This document shows positions 57,388-64,000 of a DNA stretch of 64,000 nt, piece after piece (positions within the stretch are counted from its first letter, which is position 1; each line of letters opens with the position of its first letter). The translations under genes and the position numbers were made by a program. This DNA comes from Ichthyocystis sparus (lineage in GTDB: Bacteria > Pseudomonadota > Gammaproteobacteria > Burkholderiales > 2013Ark19i): the NCBI RefSeq assembly GCF_900078755.1, contig NZ_FKIH01000013.1. One strand, 5' to 3'. Below the pieces are notes generated by a model. That model worked only from the letters and a program-made list of their open reading frames with translations, was not told where the DNA came from and made no database searches.

Positions 57388-58398
57388 ATGCCATTTTATG
57401 TAAAAAGGAATGTAGATATCCGCGATATTCATTCATTCCGATTCCCAATAATAGCTAAGGTATTACTAAGACTGGAAAAACACAGCGACATTATTGACAG
57501 CCTCCCTATCGTCAGGTCATGTAATTCAAAAGTTTTTCTGGGATCGGGAAGCAACACTGTATTTACAAAAAATTACAATGGCTGCGTGATACATATGGCT
57601 ATTAGAGGAAAGAAAATTCTCACAGAAAATGAGTCATACGTCATGATTCAAGTAGCAGCTGGTGAAAGCTGGCCGTGTTTTGTTGATTGGACACTAGAAA
57701 ACAACTATCCCGGACTTGAAAACTTGTCCATGATTCCTGGTACAGTTGGCGCTGCACCCGTACAAAATATAGGAGCATATGGTGTCGAAATAAAACCATT
57801 TATACATGGAGTAATAGTTTTTAATTATAAAGAAGAATCTTTCCACTATTTGTTAACTAATGACCTAGATTTACAATATAGGTGGAGCAAATTTAAAAGA
57901 ACGGAGTGGAAAAAAGATCTACTGATAACAGATGTAATCTTCAAACTGCCAAAACAATGGGCACCGTGCCTACAATACCAAAATTTGGGAAAAATTCTCC
58001 CAGACAATCCTTCTCCACGTGAGATAGGAAATGCTATCTGTGCCATTAGAAAGAAAAAAATACCAGCAATTACCGATAAACAATTTCATGCTGGAAGTTT
58101 TTTTCGCAACCTGGTGGTATCTCAGAGTGAGATTGAACATATTAAGGGTAAATACCCGGACGTGCCAATATTCTCCGACACAAAAATCCCGGCAGCGTGG
58201 TTGCTAGAAAAGAGGGGATGGAAAGGGCACGCGCGAGGAAACGTAGGAGTATCCAAAGAACACGCACTAGTGCTAGTGCACAACGGACAAGGAAAAGCAG
58301 AGGAGCTACTGGAACTTTCCTCAGAGATCCAGAAAGACATCCTAACAGATACAGGGGTTCTAATACAGCCAGAGGTAGTAATACACGGGTCATTGTGA
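57388..58398 (+). CDS. murB: UDP-N-acetylenolpyruvoylglucosamine reductase
   Basis: Flavoenzyme that makes UDP-MurNAc for peptidoglycan. It is the long (type I) form of 336 residues. Motifs are FLGSGSNTVFTKNYNG (FAD site), the block LENLSMIPGTVGAAPVQNIGAYG, then YRWSKFK with the substrate-loop Tyr-Arg, GSFFRNLVVS with the catalytic Ser, and a C-terminal PAAWLLEKRGWKG with the final Glu in LIQPEVVIHG. A GAGG precedes the ATG. It overlaps the convergent rpsT by nine bases. Confidence 0.97.
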   Translation: MPFYVKRNVDIRDIHSFRFPIIAKVLLRLEKHSDIIDSLPIVRSCNSKVFLGSGSNTVFTKNYNGCVIHMAIRGKKILTENESYVMIQVAAGESWPCFVDWTLENNYPGLENLSMIPGTVGAAPVQNIGAYGVEIKPFIHGVIVFNYKEESFHYLLTNDLDLQYRWSKFKRTEWKKDLLITDVIFKLPKQWAPCLQYQNLGKILPDNPSPREIGNAICAIRKKKIPAITDKQFHAGSFFRNLVVSQSEIEHIKGKYPDVPIFSDTKIPAAWLLEKRGWKGHARGNVGVSKEHALVLVHNGQGKAEELLELSSEIQKDILTDTGVLIQPEVVIHGSL

Positions 58399-58665
58399 GG
58401 GAGAAGCAATAGCCTTAATACGTTGACTGAGCCTGCTCTTGTAGCGATTTGCCTTATTCTGATGAATAATTCCTTTGGAGCAGACCTTATCTATCACGGA
58501 AGATGCAGCTCGAAAGACTAGCAAGGCATTATCTGTATCACCGGAACCAATAGCAACACGTACCTTCTTTACTGCCGTACGAAATGACGAACGAAGACTT
58601 GCATTGCGCTTACGTCTTTTCTCTGATTGAATACTTCTTTTCCTTGCTGAGGCTGAATTTGCCAT
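58390..58665 (-). CDS. rpsT: 30S ribosomal protein S20
   Basis: A 91-residue basic protein that binds 16S rRNA. It has the family pattern: MANSASARKRSIQSEKRRKRN at the start, RSSFRTAVKKV, and NKANRYKSRLSQRI at the end. A strong ribosome-binding site (AAGGAGGAG) precedes the ATG, as expected for a ribosomal protein. It is divergent from murJ, a pairing seen in many betaproteobacteria. Confidence 0.98.
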   Translation of the reverse strand: MANSASARKRSIQSEKRRKRNASLRSSFRTAVKKVRVAIGSGDTDNALLVFRAASSVIDKVCSKGIIHQNKANRYKSRLSQRIKAIASPSQ

Positions 58666-58767
58666 AAAATGATCTCCTCCTTGAAGCAGGCAACAAAAAA
58701 TCTCACTGAGAGGAAAGCATTCTAGGATATTTTATGATCACTATTCAACAAATTTGTGTATTCAATC

Positions 58768-60315
58768 ATGTCAACTAATCGACTACGATCGCTGGCAACA
58801 GTAATCAGCATGACCCTGGTATCTCGAATATTTGGACTAATTCGCGACACATGCATAGCACACATATTCGGTGCAGGAATTAGCACAGACGCCTTTGTAG
58901 TAGCTTTTAGGTTACCAAACCTACTACGCCGCATATTTGCGGAGGGCGCTTTCTCACAGGCATTCATACCGCTACTAAGCCACACAAAAAACTATTCTTC
59001 TGTAGAAGAAACTCAGCAACTTATAAATCGTGTTTTCACAATCCTAGTAATAACTACTGTATCAGTAACAATATTTGAGTATTTCGTTGCCAAACAAATA
59101 GTGAGTATCTCAGCTCCTGGGTTCATAGGCAAGCCCAGTTTCGATCTTTGTGTAACTTTACTAAAAATAACGTTTCCGTACATTATTTGTATTTCACTTA
59201 CCACGCTATCAGCGGCAATCTTAAATGTGAATGATCACTTTGCTCTTCCTTCAGTTACTCCAGCTATACTTAACATCGCCATGATAGCCGCAGCTATTTT
59301 GTCCCAACTGATGTCAGGAAGTAACAAAATTATCTATCTTGCATGGGGAGTTCTCACTGGCGGTATAGTACAGTGCTTAGTCCAGATACCTTCTCTCAAA
59401 ATTAGAAACCTACTACCAAGTTGGGATATCAATTTTGGTGATAAACTAGTAAAAAAACTTATCAAACAAATAGCTCCGGCTGTTCTTGGGGTGTCTGTTA
59501 CACAAATAAGCATTTTGTTGAACACTTTATTCGCATCATTTCTAAAAACTGGTTCCATATCGTGGATTTACTACGCAGATAGACTGATGGAGTTTCCAAC
59601 AGGAATGTTAGGGGCAGCTCTAGTAACGGTACTTTTACCGGAGATGAGTACAGCCCAAGCTAAGAGAAACTTAGAAAGGTATGGAAACATAGTTGACTGG
59701 GGACTGAAACTTACATTCTTGCTAGCCATACCGGCAAGCGTTGCAATAATCGCAATAGGGTACGACATCATAGTAAGCTTATTCGGATACGGAAAGTTCG
59801 GAATTCAAGCTGCAATAGAAACACAAAGAGCGCTGTCTGGATACTCTGTGGGTTTACTACCCATAATAGCAGTTAAGGTACTAGCACCGGCATTTTATGC
59901 ACAACAAGATATAAAAACACCGGCAAAATTAGCTATCCTGGTCCTAGTAATCACGCAAACAGGAAACATCCTACTAGTTAGGCTCTATCAACAAATGGGA
60001 TTAACGCTATCAATAAGCTTAGGGGCAATGTTCAATGCCACCTTCTTATTTTACAAGCTTAAGAGCAAAGGATCATATGCGCCCAAGCCTGGATGGAAAA
60101 ATCTCATAATAAAAACAATCATTGGATCGTCAATAATGCTTATATATCTAAAGATGGTAGAACCAGAGGCCCCAATGTGGTTTCAATGGTCTGCGATTAA
60201 GAGAATATCAATCATCACCGCTATGTGCCTTAGCGGGTGCGTCGTATACTTTATATCCCTGAGAGCTACAGGAATAGATATAAAAAAGTTTCTTAGAAAT
60301 GAAAGCCAAATCTAA
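58768..60315 (+). CDS. murJ: Lipid II flippase MurJ (MviN)
   Basis: Moves lipid II across the inner membrane for wall synthesis. It has 515 residues and about 14 membrane helices. The start STNRLRSLATVISMTLVSRIFGLIRD is the family N-terminus, followed by NLLRRIFAEGAFSQAFIPLL and the PAVLGVSVTQISILLNTLFAS helix, then SISWIYYADRLMEFPTGMLGAAL. The frame can be extended to a GTG at 58756, but the ATG at 58768 matches the family. Its last four bases overlap the convergent ggt. Confidence 0.97.
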   Translation: MSTNRLRSLATVISMTLVSRIFGLIRDTCIAHIFGAGISTDAFVVAFRLPNLLRRIFAEGAFSQAFIPLLSHTKNYSSVEETQQLINRVFTILVITTVSVTIFEYFVAKQIVSISAPGFIGKPSFDLCVTLLKITFPYIICISLTTLSAAILNVNDHFALPSVTPAILNIAMIAAAILSQLMSGSNKIIYLAWGVLTGGIVQCLVQIPSLKIRNLLPSWDINFGDKLVKKLIKQIAPAVLGVSVTQISILLNTLFASFLKTGSISWIYYADRLMEFPTGMLGAALVTVLLPEMSTAQAKRNLERYGNIVDWGLKLTFLLAIPASVAIIAIGYDIIVSLFGYGKFGIQAAIETQRALSGYSVGLLPIIAVKVLAPAFYAQQDIKTPAKLAILVLVITQTGNILLVRLYQQMGLTLSISLGAMFNATFLFYKLKSKGSYAPKPGWKNLIIKTIIGSSIMLIYLKMVEPEAPMWFQWSAIKRISIITAMCLSGCVVYFISLRATGIDIKKFLRNESQI

Positions 60316-62036
60316 ATGCCTGCCGCCTCTCCATCACGTCTAGGATCAGGAATACCCAACCATTCACCACCAACCCTCTCAATAACCGACATGCCACTAG
60401 GTTCAGGAACCAGAACTATTTTGTGCCCCAAAGATCTTAAGTGCCTAACAAGATTGAGCGATACCAGACCCTCCTCTGCCTCAGTCTCAAATCCCCTTGA
60501 AAAAATATGAGCCTCAGCAATATTCCTATCTGGATCCTCATGCCAATCAATGGAACGAACCAAATATCCAACCAAATAAGCAGGAATTGCAGAACCACCG
60601 GATGAACCCAAAACTAAACACGGTAAACCCTGGTTATCAAAAACAATGGTAGGTGACATGGCACTTCTTGGACGTTTACCGGGAGCAGGCAAGTTTGACA
60701 CCTCTTCCTTAGGATCTGGTCTAGAAAAATCCAATAGTTGATTATTCAACAAAAATCCATCAACCATCAGACGTGAACCAAAAGCATCCTCAATAGAGCT
60801 AGTCAAAGAGACCACCTGACCATAGGAATCAACCACAGAAATTTGAGATGTAGATGGTCTCTCATTTGAGGTACTCTTGTATTTACCAACACCAGAAATG
60901 TTACCTGGCTTAAGATCAACAGAGGCTTTATCAGGACTTAGCTGGTGTAAACGAGAAATCTGATATTCCTTAGACAACAAGACATCAGTAAAATCTTTGT
61001 CAAAATTTGTATCTCCAGCGTAAGCATATCTGTCAATATAAGCTGCACGCCCAGTCTCAATAAACCAATGCCAAGCACTAACAGAGTGAGGAGGAAATTT
61101 CAAGAAAGGAGAGTTCTCCAACAAGCCAAGCCATTCCAAAATCATAGGAGCACCTGAGGACGGCAACCTGGTACTACAAATCTTCCATGCACGATATCTA
61201 CCGCACAAAGACGCATACTCCTTGGCGCGATAAGAACTTAAATCTTTCATGGAGATAATATTATCTCCGGCACGATTATTAACTGCCGCAACTATATCCT
61301 TAGCCCAACGACCTTTATAAAAATTATTAATCCCATTTTTTGCTAAATCCTCAAAAACCTCTGCTAAAGCAGGATTACGCAAAACCATACCTTCACTTAC
61401 AACATGCCCCTTTGGTCTATACAAAGCACTCGCGCTTGGATCGTGCCATAACATATCCTCTTTTTGCAATTGAACTGCTAGGCGGTGAGCCACAGGATAC
61501 CCCATGCGAGCCATATTAATGGCTGGTTCAAATAGCTTAGCCCAAGGTAATCTACCAAATTTCTTATGTGCACTATACAACATCGATAACTCACCCGGCA
61601 CACCTACGCCATCTGCAGAAAGAATTAGATGTTCAAATTCGTGCCAATTAGCACTATCATCCCTCCACCTGTTGATATTAAAATTAGCTGGAGTCACCTC
61701 ACGGCCGTCTATTGATATCACTTTCCTAGACTTTGGGTCATAAATCGTCATAAAACCACCGCCACCAATACCAGATGCTTGCGGCTCCACCAAATTAAGT
61801 ACTAGTTCCGCAGCTATCGCAGCATCTACGGCTGAACCACCCTTGATAAGAATAGTCCTAGCAACATTAGTAGCCACAGGATTAGCAGTAACCACCATTG
61901 CCTTCTTTGAATGTGCAACATCATGTATACTGAAGCCGGTGTGCGCCTCTGGCATACGGGGGACAATTGCATAAGAAGCACTAAAAACAAGTACAAGTAA
62001 GAAGAAAAGTACGGCCCTGAAAAAAGGCATGTTCAT
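60312..62036 (-). CDS. ggt: Gamma-glutamyltransferase
   Basis: An exported Ntn-hydrolase that cuts or transfers gamma-glutamyl groups of glutathione. It has a signal peptide (FFRAVLFFLLVLVFSASYA). The precursor is 574 residues and should cleave itself before Thr396 in STSQISVVD, the new N-terminal nucleophile. The large-subunit block GIGGGGFMTIYD and the small-subunit stretches SSIEDAFGSRLMVDGFLLNNQLLDFS and GSSGGSAIP are present. Its ATG overlaps the adk stop by four bases (ATGA), so the two are coupled. In a host-associated bacterium it could feed on host glutathione. Confidence 0.95.
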   Translation of the reverse strand: MNMPFFRAVLFFLLVLVFSASYAIVPRMPEAHTGFSIHDVAHSKKAMVVTANPVATNVARTILIKGGSAVDAAIAAELVLNLVEPQASGIGGGGFMTIYDPKSRKVISIDGREVTPANFNINRWRDDSANWHEFEHLILSADGVGVPGELSMLYSAHKKFGRLPWAKLFEPAINMARMGYPVAHRLAVQLQKEDMLWHDPSASALYRPKGHVVSEGMVLRNPALAEVFEDLAKNGINNFYKGRWAKDIVAAVNNRAGDNIISMKDLSSYRAKEYASLCGRYRAWKICSTRLPSSGAPMILEWLGLLENSPFLKFPPHSVSAWHWFIETGRAAYIDRYAYAGDTNFDKDFTDVLLSKEYQISRLHQLSPDKASVDLKPGNISGVGKYKSTSNERPSTSQISVVDSYGQVVSLTSSIEDAFGSRLMVDGFLLNNQLLDFSRPDPKEEVSNLPAPGKRPRSAMSPTIVFDNQGLPCLVLGSSGGSAIPAYLVGYLVRSIDWHEDPDRNIAEAHIFSRGFETEAEEGLVSLNLVRHLRSLGHKIVLVPEPSGMSVIERVGGEWLGIPDPRRDGEAAGI

Positions 62037-62689
62037 GCAACCTCCCTTAATACTGACAAAATTTTCCTAAAAACTATGTTTACCGAACCTATGCCATCAA
62101 CGCAAAAAAACAAAGGCAAGGAGTCTCCACTTAAATTCTTATAAAATTCAACCAACTGCCTATTGTGCTCATGGTATACACTTAGACGCCTTAAAACTAC
62201 CTCTGCTGAGTCATCATCACGTTGTACCAAAGGATCTCCAGTATCATCATCAAAACCTGGAACACGAGGGGGATTGTAGTGAGTATGGTAAGTACGTCCA
62301 GATGCTGGATGTAATAACCGACCACTCAACCTCTCTACAACCACTGCATCGGGAACATGTATCTCCACCACGACATCCAACTTAACACTAGCGCTAACTA
62401 AAGCCATAGCTTGAGATACGGTCCTTGGAATACCGTCCAACAGGTAACCAGAGCCACAATCTGGAAGCTGAACACGACTCTCAACTATGCTGATAATCAA
62501 ACCATCTGGAACCAACAAACCCTTCTGGATTATGTCACTAACCTTGGCACCAATCTCAGAGGAAGAGTCCTTAACAGCAGATCTAAGCATATCTCCAGTC
62601 GATATTTGAGGAATACGGAAATGCTGGCAAATCAATGCCGCTTGGGTTCCTTTACCTGCGCCTGGTGGACCTAACAAAACAAGACGCAT
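62033..62689 (-). CDS. adk: Adenylate kinase
   Basis: Converts AMP plus ATP to two ADP. The P-loop GPPGAGKGTQA is at residues 7-17. The AMP-binding segment reads STGDMLR, the second motif reads DGIPRT where most have DGFPRT, and the LID is of the long type (GRLLHPASGRTYH, then DDTGDPLVQRDDD). The 218 residues match the family. It is followed by ggt with a four-base overlap and preceded by the Trm112-like gene; kdsB, the common betaproteobacterial neighbour, is absent. Confidence 0.98.
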   Translation of the reverse strand: MRLVLLGPPGAGKGTQAALICQHFRIPQISTGDMLRSAVKDSSSEIGAKVSDIIQKGLLVPDGLIISIVESRVQLPDCGSGYLLDGIPRTVSQAMALVSASVKLDVVVEIHVPDAVVVERLSGRLLHPASGRTYHTHYNPPRVPGFDDDTGDPLVQRDDDSAEVVLRRLSVYHEHNRQLVEFYKNLSGDSLPLFFCVDGIGSVNIVFRKILSVLREVA

Positions 62690-62735
62690 TACTGTACATC
62701 CTTGTCAATCTCAATCATTAAAATAGCCAGCGAAT

Positions 62736-62933
62736 TTATTTATGCGGCACATCAAATTCACCATCAAACGGTACGGCCTCAGATTGAATCAAAACTGGAA
62801 TACCATTTCTGACAGGGTATGATAGACCATCAGCACAACAAACCAAACTATGTTCACTAGAAAAAAATTTCAGTGGGCCTTTACACAGTGGGCAAACAAG
62901 AAGATCAATAAGCCTAGGATCAAGCCTACTCAT
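62736..62933 (-). CDS. Trm112-like (UPF0434) zinc-finger protein
   Basis: A 65-residue protein with the family pattern DPRLIDLLVCPLCKGPL, then Leu-Val-Cys-Cys and YPVRNGIPVLI. Two of the Cys form the CPLC knuckle. In relatives it lies between lpxK and kdsB; here it sits between exbD and adk. Its role in bacteria is unclear; it may help another enzyme fold. Confidence 0.93.
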   Translation of the reverse strand: MSRLDPRLIDLLVCPLCKGPLKFFSSEHSLVCCADGLSYPVRNGIPVLIQSEAVPFDGEFDVPHK

Positions 62934-62954
62934 ACTATCTACTATCTCCTCAAT

Positions 62955-63395
62955 CTAATCTTTTTTATACATAAAAGGATCACGAACAGTAAAAGCTAAA
63001 TGAGCAACGTGAATTTTTTCAATAGCCTCCATAACACCAACTACAGACTGAGTGGGGGCCTGTGCATCTGCATTTATTACTACAATCGCCTCAGAAGGAG
63101 AAACTTGCCGATCTTTAATCATATCAAGAATCGAATCAGCAAGGTTACCAACATACTTGGAAGAAATGTGATGCGATGAAACAACATAATTCCCATTTCT
63201 AAGAACCAAAACCTCGAATTCAGAAGAAGGATGCAGATGATCCCGCTTAATAGCAGTAGGCAAGTTTATATGGTAGTGGGAAAAACGATTATATGTAGTT
63301 GATAACATAAGAAATATAAGAACCACCAGTAGCAAATCTATCATAGGAATCAAATTAATCTCTGGATTATCGCGATTGCGACGGCGGAAAAACAT
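62955..63395 (-). CDS. exbD: ExbD/TolR-type energy-transduction protein
   Basis: A single-helix inner-membrane protein of 146 residues that, with ExbB, uses the proton gradient to energise TonB-type or Tol-type transport. The start FFRRRNRDNPEINLIPMIDLLLVVLIFLML has the conserved Asp in the helix. The C-terminal periplasmic domain is complete. The ATG at 63395 gives the usual N-terminus. A longer start at 63437 overlaps the exbB stop as ATGA, so coupled translation from it is also possible. Confidence 0.93.
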   Translation of the reverse strand: MFFRRRNRDNPEINLIPMIDLLLVVLIFLMLSTTYNRFSHYHINLPTAIKRDHLHPSSEFEVLVLRNGNYVVSSHHISSKYVGNLADSILDMIKDRQVSPSEAIVVINADAQAPTQSVVGVMEAIEKIHVAHLAFTVRDPFMYKKD

Positions 63396-63433
63396 AACAA
63401 AATGCCTTATTGCAATTGTAGTAGTAGAAAAAA

Positions 63434-64000
63434 TCATCGTTCAGCGTAAGCTTCTTGCACAGCATAAAAAAAATTCATGGATATGTGCTCCATATCAGAC
63501 AAAAAGCCATCTGCAACGGAACGAAAATAGCGATAGCAGATCAACGAAGGTATGGCCACAGCCAGTCCCAGAGCCGTATTGTACAGTGCAACAGATATAC
63601 CATGAGCTAGAACAAGAGGATCATACGATCCATCAGTAGAGTGTGCAGCAAAAATTTCTATCATACCAATAACGGTACCAAATAAACCCATGAGAGGAGC
63701 TATAGACGCTATAGTTCCAATGGCATTCAAGAATCTCTCCAGCTGACGTGACACAAGTAAGGACTCAACAGACAAAAGCTCACGCATTTTTTCAGGTGAG
63801 GAATTGGCATGCCGCACTATCAATGAGAGGAAACGCCCTAAAAGGGAGTGAGAAGACAAATTTTCCAAAGTAACGTCAGGAAGCATGTATGTTTGCCTAT
63901 ACTCATTGAGCACCTGCTCGGGCAACTCCGGTGGAAGCACACGGGACCTGCGAAGAAACAAGAAACGCTCAACAATAAAGGAAAGAGAGGCCACGGACAA
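63434..64000 (-). CDS. exbB: ExbB/TolQ/MotA-type proton channel protein (C-terminal part)
   Basis: At least 188 residues are visible; the true start lies beyond the window edge. The family helices IGTIASIAPLMGLFGTVIGMIEIF and GISVALYNTALGLAVAIPSLICYRYF are present, with an N-terminal LSFIVERFLFLRRS. It is the partner of the ExbD-like protein encoded just downstream, with a four-base stop/start overlap if the longer exbD start is used. Confidence 0.95.
   Translation of the reverse strand: MSVASLSFIVERFLFLRRSRVLPPELPEQVLNEYRQTYMLPDVTLENLSSHSLLGRFLSLIVRHANSSPEKMRELLSVESLLVSRQLERFLNAIGTIASIAPLMGLFGTVIGMIEIFAAHSTDGSYDPLVLAHGISVALYNTALGLAVAIPSLICYRYFRSVADGFLSDMEHISMNFFYAVQEAYAER

Overview
This is an AT-rich bacterial chromosome segment. 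Its housekeeping genes look betaproteobacterial: an EF-P of the Arg32-loop subfamily, YggX, HolC next to PepA, ExbB/ExbD upstream of Adk, and rpsT beside murJ. Between them lie large tandem families of secreted or possibly host-directed proteins that I do not recognise, with decayed copies and long non-coding stretches. That mix suggests a host-associated, probably intracellular, betaproteobacterium. The pattern resembles Candidatus Ichthyocystis, agents of fish epitheliocystis known for family expansion, but this is an inference and the sequence does not prove it. I see no transposase, integrase, phage or CRISPR array.

Layout. 1-7.7 kb: the N-terminus of recC at the left edge, tRNA-Asn, valS (whose stop codon lies inside the antisense of the tRNA anticodon loop), an HSL-type hydrolase, an RDD membrane protein, then tsaE-pepA-holC. 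8-27 kb: accessory region 1, with nine intact members of one exported-protein family. Seven are lipoproteins and two have ordinary signal peptides; all keep two cysteines. The region also holds at least two decayed copies, a threonine-rich three-repeat membrane protein and a likely relic of a relative. 27-47 kb: pyk, efp (with the modified arginine replaced by Cys), accA, tgt, yggX, gatB, pgk, rlmD, a BI-1/YccA protein, a tRNA cluster (Pro, Arg, His) followed by a probable small RNA, a degenerate sugar-nucleotide SDR, a glycosyltransferase, and several unrecognised proteins. 47-56.6 kb: accessory region 2, with three tandem copies of a very large soluble protein family. Each has a variable low-complexity N-terminus and a conserved C-terminal region of about 550-600 residues; the third copy is split at an A10 tract. 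57-64 kb: murB, rpsT, murJ, ggt, adk, a Trm112-like protein, exbD and exbB.

The core genes cover translation, cell wall synthesis, glycolysis and fatty-acid synthesis. The two accessory regions appear to be the adaptive part: surface or periplasmic proteins in one, possible effector-like proteins in the other. Both evolve by local duplication, repeat expansion, homopolymer slippage and decay.
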